Part shown: piece by piece, positions 11,455 through 23,500 of the stretch
Layout of the letters: each line of letters opens with the position of its first letter
Numbering within the stretch: position 1 is the first letter of the stretch
Assembly (NCBI GenBank): GCA_028015205.1
Contig: CM051517.1
Span: 55,117,455 to 55,181,454, forward strand
Reading direction: 5' to 3'
Origin: Mytilisepta virgata
Taxonomy: Eukaryota > Mollusca > Bivalvia > Mytilida > Mytilidae
DNA length: 64,000 nucleotides
Made by a program: the position numbers and the translations under genes
Notes under the pieces: model-generated
Seen by the model: the letters and a program-made list of their open reading frames with translations, nothing else
Database searches by the model: none
Told to the model about the DNA's origin: nothing

Positions 11455-11665
11455 TCTTTCCGGACTTTTTTCCAACTACTTCCGGGTCCGGTCACGCATG
11501 CGCAGAAAACATCCGGGTCCTGGCACGCGACTTACGTCACTTCCGTAAAGAAATGGCGGGAAAACACACTACTTCCGGTTGCGCATGTGCCCAAACCACT
11601 TCCGGGTACTTCCGGTTCCGGTGACGTTACTTCATGTCACGTCATTTTCGGTTGACGTCACCTCA
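11455..11665. promoter_or_regulatory. cluster of ETS, NRF1 and CRE-like motifs
   Basis: Within 210 bp there are at least four ACTTCCGG (ETS-type) sites, extra TTCCGG and TCCGGGTCC cores, a GCATGCGCAG and a GCGCATGTGC (NRF1-like), and ACGTCA / TGACGTCA / GTGACGTTAC (CRE-like). Local GC and CpG content is far above the surroundings. This is either a CpG-rich promoter or enhancer, or an internal promoter of a mobile element. No gene start adjoins it. Confidence 0.4.
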
Positions 11666-11689
11666 AATAATAATTTGTCTGTGCCCACA

Positions 11690-12690
11690 TACTACTTGTT
11701 TTGTCTGAAACCACTGGGCTAATCGGAACCAAAATTGGCAGAAATTTTTCTTAGATGTTCGTCTTTCAGAATGATAACTCGGACTGTTAACATATTTGGG
11801 CTGCCACAGCCGAACTTAGCTTAACAAAGGAACCCAATGGAAAATATTCATCTTCTTGTCTGAAAGCAAATTGGAACCATACTTGGTCCTTAGATGATTT
11901 TCTGTCAGAGTTATGTCCGATGACTCGGACGGTCAAACAAGATGGCCGCCGCTACCGATCTTAGTTTAACATAGGATCCTATGGAAAAATTTATTTAATC
12001 AATTTTTTGTCATAAACGTTTTGGCCATTTGGAACAAGACTTGGTGGCAGCAATGGTCCTGACATTGTCTTCTTTCAGAACTGTACCCGATTACCTGGAC
12101 TGTCAACCAACATGACCGCCACAGCCGAACTTAGTTAAACTATGGGGAAATTCAAATAATTTTGATTTATCTGAAATCACTAGGCCAATTGGAACCAGAC
12201 TTGGTAGCTATGGTCCTTAGACACAATTCTCAAAGAAACAATGCTGCCATGTTTGCAAATGACCCAATGGTTTCAGTCAAGAAGATTTTTAAATGAATTT
12301 AAAAAAATCATTTTTTAAACGCTGGAGGTCAACTTAGTTAACAGTCCAGGTCATCGGACACAACTCTGAAAGAGGACCACCTAAGGACCTGGTTTCCACC
12401 TGCCAAGTAGTTTCAGACTAAAATATTTTTAAATGAATTTTCTCATAAGGTCCTATGCTAAACTATTTTCTGCTGTGGTGGCCGACTTGATTTATAATCC
12501 GGGTCATCGAACATACTTCTGAAAGTTGACACCTAAGGGACCAGTTCAGCAATGTTTGATTCCCTCTTTATATGTAGTTTACAGAAGATTTTTAAAATTC
12601 ATCCATTTTTATACTTTAAAAACAGCAGTGGTTTCAGAGGAGATATTTAAATGAAAGTTTACGACGACGACGACGACGGACGTAAAGTGA
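11690..12690. repeat. inverted tandem array of ~190-bp units
   Basis: Forward units (11690..12285) carry CTGAAACCACTGGGC, AACCAGACTTGG, CCGAACTTAGTTTAACATAG. From about 12290 the same units run in the opposite orientation (TTTCCACCTGCCAAGTAG, CCTATGCTAAACTA, GGTGGCCGACTTGA). The reversed half ends near 12680 with TTTCAGAGGAG and a (GAC)n stretch, which matches the head of related elements at 44.0 kb and 61.6 kb. No coding function. Confidence 0.7.
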
Positions 12691-12849
12691 TTGCAATAGC
12701 TCAACTGGCTCAAAAATGTGGTAAGAACAGTGAAGGGGACATTAATAATTATCATCTGAAATCAAATATTTTGAACTGCAGGTTCATGGATGTTGCGATA
12801 TCCCCAACCAACGTACTTATAAGATGTTGTAGCTTTTGGAACATAATTC

Positions 12850-13492
12850 TATGAGGCGCCATTTTACTATTTATTCACTATTTTTTATATTTGATATCAA
12901 AAAATATTTTCTGATATCAAAAAATGGAATTTTTGATATCAAGAATTCCATTTTTTGATATCAAAAATTCTATTATTTAATATCAGAAAATCATTTACAT
13001 TTTTTGATATCAAGAATTCTATTTATTGATATCAGAAAATCATTTATTGATATCAAGAAATGCATTTTATGATATCGAAGAATCGATTTTCTGATATCAA
13101 ATAATACATTTTCTGATATCAAATATTCATTTTTTGATATCAGAAATTCGAATTCTTGATATCAGAAAATCATTTTTTGATATAAAGAATTCGAATTTTT
13201 GATATCACAAAATCATTTTTTGATATCAGAAAATCAATTTGTTGATATGAAAAAAATTAAATATTTTCTGATATCAAAAAATCGAATTCTTCATATCAAA
13301 AAATAGAATTCTTCATATCAAAAAATAGAATTCCTGATATCAAAAATCCTATTTTTGATACCAGAAAATAGTCTTCATTTTTTTATATCAAAAAATATAA
13401 TTTTTGATATCCGGAATTCTATTTTTTGATATCAAGAATTCTAGTTTTTGTTATGAAATAATAGGGAATAAATAGTAAAACGGCGCCTCATA
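12850..13492. mobile_element. 643-bp foldback element filled with GATATC palindromes
   Basis: Terminal inverted repeats of about 27 bp with one mismatch begin TATGAGGCGCC (12850) and end GGCGCCTCATA (13492). They are flanked by the 6-bp direct repeat TAATTC (12844..12849, 13493..13498). The interior is an array of about 25 self-complementary TTTTTTGATATCAAAAAA-like motifs alternating with AATTC. No ORF. The TIR motif resembles the end of the next element at 14128. Confidence 0.75.
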
Positions 13493-13498
13493 TAATTC

Positions 13499-14122
13499 GG
13501 TCATGTACACTTTTTTCGCACGTTCTTAATTAGCAAATTTCTCTCGATAAAACAGGTCAAAACAAGACGATCACGGGTTTCTATGTATATTCGCAAATAC
13601 GAAAACACACACACACACAACAGAAAGCAAATCTGAACATTTTGAACAATTATTGTTTTAAACATATTGTTTAAAAATAAACAAATTTTAAATATATACA
13701 CATCGGAATAGCTATCCCTATATCGTTACTCAACAGAATTTCATCTAGAAATCTTGCGCTATCATGAATGCAGTCTGTACATTCCTCGTAGAAATTAATT
13801 AAACACAATACCTTTATTCAAAATTATGCTCATTTGTATATTCAATAGATTATATCTTCTCGTTTTATTCAACAAATACCATTCCAATTTTTGAAACGGT
13901 ATGCCTACAAAAAAATCCTTGCTGGTACGAACCACTATACGGAACAAACGTTAACGAAAACAGCAAATTATGGAGCTTGTGGCCTACGGACCTTCAGTTC
14001 ACAATGAATCAACTGGTAACCGAATGGAAGAAAAGATTAACAATGGACAAAAATCCTCGATACTTGAGTTGTTTGCCATATTTTTGCATCAGTGGACAAC
14101 CGAAATATGGAAGTACAGATCC
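13499..14122. other. spacer between two foldback elements
   Basis: AT-rich DNA with a short (CA)n tract at about 13606..13619. The minus strand is open for 66 codons without recognisable motifs. No feature called. Confidence 0.4.
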
Positions 14123-14127
14123 TACAA

Positions 14128-16159
14128 TACGGGGCGCCGAATGGGACTCTTGTGGTTTTGTACTCGAAATTCAATTTTGTACGGACAAAAGTGGGTTTTG
14201 TTCAACAAAAATGAGTTAAGTTTTACAAAATTTGTAGCATACTACAAATTTAAATTTTGTCATACAAAACTACCTTCCAGTGGACAAAAGTTACTTTTGT
14301 CATAACAAAATTCATTTTTGTATCACATACTTTACTTTTGTTACGTAATTTGAAAATTGGGCGACAAAAGTCAATTTTGTATGCAAATTAGTTTAGTTTG
14401 GATTCTGTGAACTAATTTGCATACAAAACTGAGATTTTGTCACAAAATTCAATTTTGTGTTTATTTTTATGTAGACAAAATTGAGTTTTGTTAAACAGAA
14501 GTGAAAATTTAACACAAAAGTCAATTTTGTGCCACAAGAATCAATTTTGTGTCACAAAATTCAATTTTGTGTTTATTTTTGGGTAGACAAAATTGAGTTT
14601 TGTTAAACAGAAGTGAAAACTTAACTCAAAAGTCAATTTTGTATGCAAATGAATTCTCTCATCACGATTTTGTAAGAAGGCCTCTCATTGGATATAGTAA
14701 CCGGGTGTCTCGCAGGTACAAGGACACATCATATGGGTGATGCGCTATTCTGCAAAAGAAAGTATAAATACCTAATAAAGTATATATGGCAAATATAGGA
14801 CATTTTGTACAATATCGTTTATTCTAATATGACGTCCTTCTTTGGCTTTACTTATGGGATATACGTGATTGACGTCACAATTGAACTTCCGACCTCAGTT
14901 GTTTTTCAAAAGACGATTTTGAGTATCGTGTAGTCATCTGTTCTCGATAGTTCTCGATAACAATGCGCGTGGTTAAAATACACGTATTTCGTGAAATAGC
15001 ACATGTTTTCTATTTGTCGGGATTTCAAGGAAAGAATAAAAACTCGCTTCAAGCATCGTAATTTTGAAAATTAAAATATAGTTTGACATACAAATGGAAA
15101 TTACACCAAAGCATATTAAAATATAATAAAACAAAGTAATCTCTATTTCAGTCAGGAAAATAGTAAACCTAAAAATATGAGGTTTTTGTTTATTTAGACA
15201 GTATATCTTCTTCTGAAAACATTGAAATACAACATGTATGTACGATTATTTATCTCTGGAAAAGGAAGGGGGATAAGTTGGGGGTAAGAAAAATCTGAAA
15301 TTGGAGAAGGGGGACCAGAGGCTTCTTTATGTAGGAGGGATCATTTTTATTTTTTTATTTTTTTTTAATTTTCTTTTTCAAAAAGCACCAACATTTTTTT
15401 TTCGATCCTCTTTTGAAAAACCACTGACGTCGGAAGTTCAATTGTGACATCAATCACGTGTATCCCATAAGTAACATGGGTTGGTTGACATTAAAGTTAA
15501 AGAATATTAGAATAATCACTATTGCACAAAATGTCCTATATTTGACATATATACTTTATTAGGTATTACTTACTTTTGCAGAATAGCGCATCACCCATAT
15601 GATATGTCCTTGAGCCTGCGAGACCCGCGTTTACTATATCCAATGACAGGCCTTCTTACAAAATCGTGATGAGAGAAATCAGTTGCAGATCCAAATTTGC
15701 ATACAAAATTGACTTTTGTGACACAAAATTGACTTCTGTCACAAAAGTCAATTTTGTGTTAAATTTTCACTTCTGTCTAACAAAAATCAATTTTGTCTAC
15801 ACAAAATTCAATTTTGTCTCGCATAAGTTCATATTTGCATACCTATTTGACAAAATTGAATTTTGTCATGACAAAAATGAGTTTTGTCTACAAAAATGAA
15901 TTTTGTCTCACAAAATTGACTTTTGTGTTTTAATTTCCATATCAGGTAACAAAAGTCAATTTTGTATGCAAATAAGTTTATATTTGCATACCTATTTGAC
16001 AAAATTGAATTTTGTCTACAAAAATGAAGTTCTCATAAAACAAGCCTGTATCACATAGTTTTGTAAGACAAAAATGATTTTGTTATGACAGAATTGAATT
16101 TCGTTTCCACAAAATTGATTTTGATTACAAAAAGTTCAAGTCCCATTCGGCGCCCCGTA
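14128..16159. mobile_element. 2.03-kb giant palindromic (foldback) element
   Basis: The ends are exact inverted repeats, TACGGGGCGCCGAATGGGAC on both strands, flanked by TACAA (14123..14127 and 16160..16164). Outer arms (14150..14660, 15690..16140) are tandem ACAAAATTGAATTTTGT-type palindromes. Inner arms (about 14650..14905 and 15415..15680) are long inverted repeats of about 90% identity, e.g. CATCACCCATATGATATGTC against its complement. The unique loop is about 14906..15414. The whole could fold into a stem of roughly 750 bp. No transposase frame is present. Confidence 0.8.
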
Positions 16160-16429
16160 TACAACACGCGGATGTAACATCTGTAAAAAAATCTTTTCAA
16201 TGGTGGTCGAGAAAGAGAATGGGTAAGTACTTTATACTGTCAATGAACAGTTTGCAATAATTGTATTAAAAGAGAAAAACGGAACGTTGTCTTGCATGTA
16301 GCTGCAAAACGAGATAAACGCAGTATGGCATACTAAAAGGAGGCACGTGCTTCCACATCATTTTGACGGAAATTAAAAATAAAATTTAACTAGACTGAGG
16401 CAGTCGGAAACGACAGCTATCACCGCAAT

Positions 16430-16700
16430 CCCCACACGTTGTATCCCTGTGAACTTTTTTCACAATTTCATCTTTGAATACAAATGAAAAATGAAAGAGG
16501 AGCTTAAATTTCTAATTTTCTAACTTTGACCCTTGTTGGCCCTAAGTTGTGAAACAAAAATTCTAAAACCTCATTGTGCATCTACATACAGTGTGTGATA
16601 GTACTGTATATGTCCTTTTTGGAAATATTCCAAAAAGTTATACAAAATACTTGGTAATTGATCCAAATAGCTTCTAAACATGATATTTGCCGGCACCTGA
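16430..16700 (-). repeat. fragment of a tandem-repeat family, minus orientation
   Basis: Contains the complement of the 18956..20000 array unit (ACTCCTCTTTCATTTTTCAT, ATGTAGATGCACAATGAGGT). It is an isolated one- to two-unit piece. Confidence 0.55.
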
Positions 16701-17230
16701 AAAATGTTCAGTGTTTAAGAATGGGACTTATGTTTGTTATCATAAAAAGCATCCACACAGTCGTTTGCGATAAAAAGTAAGTAAATATATTTAAGATAAG
16801 AAAATAATAGTTATGAGTGAAACATATACAGGAAAAGTGACCCTACTCCTTTTTGTTTTGAAAATGATAAAACGAAAAACGAACTATGTTTTTCTATTTC
16901 GTTTTTCAATTTCTATTACTCAAAACGAAAAACAAATTGACAAAAAAGTATGTTCAAGGCATACATGAATGATTAAGAGGCAAAACAGAACAGTATTACA
17001 TATAATTATAGGGAAACACAAGATGGGTACAGATGGTTCATTATAAAATGTATAAAGATATTTACCTTTAAAATATTTTCTAATAACTTTCAAAAACATC
17101 TTTTGGTATTTCTGTCAAATATTTGTTATGGTTAAGTTTCTGTCATTAAAATATTCTTGTCTAGAACGAATTCGTGCCAAACTTACAAGCTGTGTTATGT
17201 AAACTCCGTAGTAGAGTAGTATATAGAGTA
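16700..17230. other. AT-rich intergenic DNA
   Basis: A short imperfect inverted pair AAAACGAAAAACGAA / TTTCGTTTTTCAA lies near 16870..16912. Nothing else recognised. Confidence 0.4.
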
Positions 17231-17234
17231 ATTA

Positions 17235-18130
17235 GGGGCTCAAATGAGCCTGAATTGCTCACCTGGATAATAAAGCTCAGGCAGGCGTAACATTTTTCCT
17301 TGAAAGTTTGGTTAATATTGGCCTGTTAGATTCAGAGGAGATGATAAAGCTGTGACGGCGAACAAAATGAGAATTTTTCTTTATAAAGCACATTCCAACA
17401 TTATTCCTGCTGTAATTGGTAAAATACTGGATTTGTAGCTTCAGGATTAGTTATATGAAATTGTGATTTCCCATAGGCTTCAATACAAATCTATGTGCCC
17501 CTGTAGCCGCCATGTATAGCACTCGATCAATCTTTGTTTATCATCCCTTTAAAGTTTCAAAAGATTTTGGCATTGTAGTTTTAGAGGAGAACAAATTTGA
17601 AAAATTGCACCAGTCAGAAAAAACGAATTGCATGTCGCAGCTATGTTTTTCTATGATTCGAACGATATTAAGAACATTTATATTGGACTTTCCGTACATT
17701 ATTCCTGTCACGTTTTGTTTATACTGGAGTGTAGTTTCGGTGGAGATAATGAAAATGTGATTTCCCACAGACATCGATCAATGCAACCATAGCCACCACA
17801 TATGCCACCCGATAAACACAAAAAAGGACTAAATCTCAAGTCCCTATAGGGGTTTGAAAAGATTGGGCATTGTAGTTTTAGAGACGAAATTTGAAAATTT
17901 GACCAATCAGAATCAAGAATTGCTGTCATGTTTTTATTCAATCCAAATGAAATGAGAACTTTTTTATATAAAGGACCTTCATAAATTCTTCCTACAAAGT
18001 CTGGTTATTAATGTCCTTGTAGATTCATAGGAGATGATGAAATTGTGATTTCCAATGGTGGGCTTCACTACAAATCTATGTGCCGCCCGATCAACACCAA
18101 ATCTGTCAATAAAAACCCGACCCGAAATAT
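17235..18130 (+). mobile_element. hairpin-headed element with ~300-bp tandem units
   Basis: The head is GGGCTCAAATGAGCCTGAAT-TGCTCACCTGG, a short palindrome of a type I recognise as the start of common bivalve repeats and also seen at 42252. About three degenerate units follow, each with ATTCCTGCTGTAATTGGT-like, GTGATTTCCCA and GCATTGTAGTTTTAGAG blocks (17400, 17700, 17990). The open frames inside are incidental to the repeat. Confidence 0.55.
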
Positions 18131-18196
18131 CCGCCGGTTTTGTAAAATCTTGACTTTAATTTGCCGCACGTCCCGTATCTGAATATCATTGAGTTA

Positions 18197-18209
18197 CCCC
18201 CCCCCCCCC
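18197..18209 (+). repeat. C homopolymer
   Basis: Thirteen consecutive C residues. Confidence 0.9.
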
Positions 18210-18224
18210 ACGGTTTCAGTAACT

Positions 18225-18298
18225 GCATCCTCCCAAGTCTGGGTTTTGTATACACATTGGAACGAACGTCAATACAAAACCCTGACTTGGGAGGATAC
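18225..18298. repeat. short hairpin with 27-bp arms
   Basis: The left arm ATCCTCCCAAGTCTGGGTTT (18227..) pairs with the right arm ending near 18298, leaving two mismatches across about 27 bp and a loop of about 20 nt. Size and shape are like a miRNA precursor or a very small inverted-repeat element. No sequence homology to a known miRNA was recognised. Confidence 0.5.
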
Positions 18299-18301
18299 AG
18301 A

Positions 18302-18955
18302 AACTAGTGTAAAAAGACTTGTTTATTCATTTAAGAAGCTAAAAGTTGTAGCAGTAAATGGTAAACTGGTAAACGGATACATGAGATAGAAGGTAAATGG
18401 ACCAGTTTACATCTATAGTATTATGTTTGTCTCTTTTAAAATCATTGAAATTACCGTTTAAAGTCAATTACCGATTTTTCTATTGTCCATTAATCGAGTC
18501 AAATTTGATTCATACCATAGCAATATACCTGTAAGATCGTTGTTGGGCTCGTAGGGAAGGATTCTATCCTTTTTAGCCCACCATATTTTGGTAATATTTT
18601 AAAAACTATAATTAAGGTATCAATCTTGCATGGCCGTTTGCATGGTACGTACCATAATTCGCCACAATTTATAATAAACAATATGTGTCTATATCAGTCA
18701 CTAAATCGGTACATCACTATATCCCAGTGACGGTCTATATTTATTTTAATTAAATGCTTCAGTAGTTTTAGAACTAATTACATCAACTGGTACATTATTC
18801 CAATCATTTATTTTGCGGTGTGAAAATTGGGAAAATATATGTACTCAGTTGTGTGATAAATGATCCAGATATTGATTTTACCTAACCCATTGTGACTTTA
18901 CCTTTAAGCCCTACTGAGTTAGCTATCAATCAAGCAACTATTTCTTTTTATATTG
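18302..18955. other. AT-rich intergenic DNA
   Basis: No supported gene. A 60-codon frame on the minus strand (18499..18681) shows no known motif. Confidence 0.4.
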
Positions 18956-20000
18956 TTATTATCCCGCACTTCGAATGAAGTTCGGGGATATTTGTAATCG
19001 GTCTGTCAGTCTGTCTGTCCGTCTGTCCGTCCGTTAGATAATCTTGTCTCCAGAACTCCTCGTTCATATTTAAATTCATGCATTTATTTTCCTGTACAGT
19101 ATTGTCACAAACTGTATGTAGATGCGCAATAAGGTTTTAGAATTTTGATTTTGGAAAATTGGGGCCAACAGTGGTCGAATTTTGAAAATTGGAAATTTTA
19201 AAATTGTGACCTAAACTCCTCATTCATTTTTCATTTTATGCTTTTAATTTCTATTCAGTGTTATCACATACTGTATGTAGATGCGCAATATAAGGTTTTC
19301 GAATTTTGATTTTTAAAAATTGGGGTCCACATGGGTCGAATTTCAAAAATTGGAAGTTTAAGCTTAACAAGTAACCTAAACTCCTCATTCATTTCTTATT
19401 TTATGCTTTAATCTCTATATAGTATTGTCACATACTGTATTTATATATGTGCAATAAGGTTTTAGAATTTTAATTTACAAAAATTTGGGCCCACAGGGGT
19501 CGAATTTCGAAAATTGGAATTTAAGCTTGTGACCTTAACTCCTCATTAATTTTTCATGTCATACAATTAATTTCTATACAATATTGTCACATACTATATG
19601 TAGATGCGCAATAAGGTTTTAGCATTTTGATTTTCAGAACTGGAGGCCCACATGGGTTGTATTTTGGAAATAGTGAATTTAAGTTTGTGCCTTAAACTCC
19701 TCTTTTATTTTTCATTTATATTTAGCAAATTTATTTGTATATATATGATACTGTTCTTTATTTTCTGTAGTTGTGCGAAAGGTTTTTAATGTTGAAAATC
19801 TATTAAGGGATCGATTTTTGGGACTGAAAATGGTGAAATTGCTAATGTGACTTGTCTCTCGATATACTCATTCATTTTTTGTTTCAGTGGTTTCATTTGT
19901 TTATAATATTGTTCTTCACTAGTATGTGTAATATGTGCAATAAGGTTTTCAATTTTGAAATTTTATTCAGGGTTCCAATTTTGTGAAATTGCTAATTCAC
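18956..20000 (+). mobile_element. pearl-like element: hairpin, (GTCT/GTCC)n, ~175-bp tandem array
   Basis: The head hairpin TATTATCCCGCACTTC ... GAAGTTCGGGGATA (18957..18990) is followed by a (GTCTGTCC)n-like microsatellite (19003..19035). Five to six units of roughly 170-180 bp follow, marked by CTCCTCATTCATTTTTCAT, ATACTGTATGTAGATGCGCA and ATAAGGTTTT (19055, 19225, 19395, 19540, 19690, 19860). Pearl elements of bivalves have this order of parts. Autonomous coding is absent. It lies about 350 bp upstream of the lmf1 start codon. Confidence 0.65.
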
Positions 20001-20348
20001 TGTTAATTGTTTTTTGACTTGTGCAGCGGTCCTACTAAAGAAGCCTGCCAAGGTATTTAAAGCCAGCAGAAGCCTGCAGGTTAATGGCTATAGATACGTG
20101 GAATATTTTTTAAATAGTGCGTTACTGTATGTTTTCCGTTCAAATATCTTTTGGTTATCGTTTTATTCGTGTGCTTCTCGTATCATTAACAATAAATAAA
20201 AATCCAACTACATTTATTTAGAAGTTCTTGAATAAAGGAAAATAAATAGTAGATTGATATGGTAATATTTTCCAACCACTGGTCATCAGAACACCCGCCA
20301 GGAAGAATAACTTGTATTTTTTCTTAGACATAAGGGATATATTTTGGC

Positions 20349-20553
20349 ATGGATAACTCGCACGAAGCCAGGCTTCGTCGTAGAAAAACAACCAAAACTG
20401 AACATCCAGAAGATGTTAACTCTGAGAGAAATGGGGGAAAAGATAAAAACGTTGAAGACACTGACAAAAAATTGAAAAGAAACGGCGCGTTTGGATATGG
20501 GTCTTACTGGTTGACAAGAATATTTATGCTTCGTTATTTAGGTTTTATTTATT
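20349..20553 (+). CDS. lmf1: lmf1 exon 1
   Basis: Residues 1-68: a basic, charged cytosolic N-terminus (LRRRKTTKTE) followed by the start of the first membrane segment, YWLTRIFMLRYLGFIY. The donor is GTAAGT at 20554; phase 1. A pyrimidine-rich TTTTTTCTTAG about 24 nt upstream of the ATG could be an acceptor after a 5'-UTR intron. Confidence 0.9.
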
Positions 20554-23500
20554 GTAAGTATTCAAGTTGTAATATTAAATATGTTATAATATTGAACTAA
20601 ATGGGGCTTAGATTTATGGTCCAATTAACAAAAAGAGCTGTTTTGAAAATAGTCACCCAGCTTTTGTCCAATCTGATTAAAATACAGGTCCTGTGTCAAC
20701 GCTATGCTACAAGGATCTGAAGACATCCCATAAGAGGTCATGTTCAGATGACCTCTGATGATAAACTTAGATTGACCAATCATAAGATGTGTTACGTCGA
20801 GATCACAACAAAATACCTGAGGACTTTTGTCCTTATTAGCACTCTTTTGACTGTAAACTGTGTTTCAGACCTTGATGTTTTTTACAATACATTGACCAGT
20901 ATCAACTATACATACCGGGCTTTATTGAATTAATTGATTCGAATGGAGGTACACTTTGCTTTGCTTCAGGTCAATTCTATTAATAAAACCAACATCGGCA
21001 CACGATTCCGGACAGTGCAATTTTTATGGGTCCTGGAAAATGAGTTCTTTTCTAACAAATGAATGAAAGATGAATTAGAATTGCAAAAATCACTTTCAAA
21101 TTCTGGAATCTGGCATTTGATTGGATATTATGGGGTTTCTTCAGATCCTTGTAGTGTAGCGTTGACACAGGATCTGTATTTTAATCAGATTGGCTTTTGT
21201 CTTGACGTTTGCCTCATGTTATCAGCAAAATTGAGATGTCATATGAGAAGGAAAATGTTTGAATTAATTATACCCCCTCCAAATGAAGTATATAGGAATC
21301 GGTCTGTTTGCCTAGTCATTATGAAACTTGATAGAGTAATTGACCATGTATGGTAAGGATGTTCAGGCTAATTGAGTTATGGCCCTTTTGTTTTGGAAAT
21401 TTTGGCATGAATGGTACACACCTTTTCATTGCAACTCCTCTCACATGGTTTGTTATATACATATGAAAATTTGTGCACTGTTAGATCCAAACTTTGGTGG
21501 AATGGTCCTTGTCTGAAACTACAGAGCCTATTGGAACCAATCTTGGCAGAAATGGTCATTAGGTGGTTCTCTTTCAGATATATGTCAGATGACTCCGAAT
21601 GTCAACCAAGAAGGCTACAACAGGCTATAACTTAGTTAAGTAAAGGACTCTATTGGAAAATTCATTACAAAATCTTCTTGACTGAAAGTTTCAAACCACT
21701 AAGCCAATTACAACCAGACTTGGCAGAACTGGTCTTTAGGTGGTCCTCATTCAGAATTGTGTCAGATGACCTGGACTGTCAACAAAAGTTGGCCATCATA
21801 GCCGAACTTAGTTTAACATAAAAAATCTTCAATAAAAATAAAGTGCAAATAATGAAAAGTTAACATTGGGTTGTACAATGTACATAAATATAAAACACAC
21901 AATAGACAGAATTTTCAATCCAATGGTGTCAAAAATGGATTAACATTTTAAAGAATAAGAGATCTGTAAGGGAAAGTAACTCTTCCACTGAAAATTATCT
22001 ACCTATTTTATTGAGTAGGAAGAAAATGAAAAAGGTGACAACAATTTTTCTTTTATTCTTTGGACCGCCTCGGTGGTCTCGTGGTAGCATGCTCGCCCCG
22101 AGTGCGGAAGGTCGTGGGTTCGATCCCCGGCCGGGTCAAACCAAAGACTTTAAAATTGATATTTGCTACTTCTCCGCCAAGCATGCGGCATCTAGGAGTA
22201 AGAGCAAAGACTGGTCGGCTCGGAGTCAGTATAATGTGTCCGAGTGAGGTGATATGTCTTCCTGCGAACAGTTACCTCGTGAGCTAGCACATTAAAAATC
22301 CGACTTAGCGTGTCGGTCTAGTACAAAGGGGGGATCATATTCATTATCATATCAACATGTTCTCGTCCTGATATGCACCTGGTTGCCACTGGACGTTAAA
22401 CAATAATTCATCCGTCATCCATCATCTTTTATTCTTTGAAGGTAATATACATGTATATATGCTGATGCATCAAATTCTCCTGTTTTTTCCTAGGATTTCA
22501 TAACCAGTTTTTATAATGAAATAACAATCACATTATGATTGTTCCATTGTATGGTACAGGCATTCAGGCATTTATTTCAAACAGAAAAGGAAAAAATTGA
22601 TTTACATGTAGCTCATTCTTGAGTTAAAAAACAGTTTTACCCTTGAATTGAAAAAAAGGTTTTGAATGATTTGATGATTGCATACATGTACTTGCCAACA
22701 TATAAATAAAAGAAATCCTCTTAAAATCTGGCAAGAGGTCTTGAGGTACCCAGTGGGTCCAGGATAAAGCCCCCAGGAAGAAAATTAATTTTAGATATTT
22801 GAAGGTTATTGGATGGCGTTTCCACACTGATTTGACATTTTTGGCTGAAAAATAAAGATAGTCTTTGGAAGTTGACGATGAATTTTCTTATATTTTTACC
22901 TCTGTTATAGGTGCAGATTTTTTTTCCTGAGAAAATTTGAAAATCCTTGAGAATATTACTTTCAACCTGGTAAGAGGGTCAAATTTCTGGAGGCTCAGGG
23001 TGAAATCATGCATGTGATTGTATCCACGAAAACTTGTAATTGAATCTTATTTTATTTTTCAGTTGTTGCTTTTCTGGTGTCTTTGCATCAAAACAAACAG
23101 CTAATAGGAAGTAATGGCTTACTTCCTGCAAACAAGTTCTTAAACCGAGTAAAGAAATCAACTGGCGGTATCACCATTGAGACATATTCTTGGATTCCGA
23201 GTCTGATCTGGTTAATTGATTATGACAAAGATTTGGACTGGTTTCTAGATATAGTTGCCTACAGTGGTCTATTCTTGTCAGCAATACTGATCCTTAATGG
23301 TGGGGCCAACTGGTTTATAATGATAGCGCTATGGATACTGTATCATTCTATTGTAAATATTGGTAGTACATGGTAAGAAAATTTGTTAAATTCCTTTTAT
23401 TTTTTTACAAAATTAGAATTAAAATCTATTTTACTGTAAAGCAGATATTTTGTTTTAACTGTTAGTGTTACCAAAATTAAAATACATTCATGCGTGAACG

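Noticed and set aside
13970..14305. 111-codon gene
   Set aside because: It crosses the boundary of the giant palindrome and reads into the AAAATT palindrome array; no conserved motif.
22063..22140. Functional tRNA gene
   Set aside because: A and B boxes are present, but the stems do not form a proper cloverleaf and the segment continues into a SINE body and tail with flanking target duplications.
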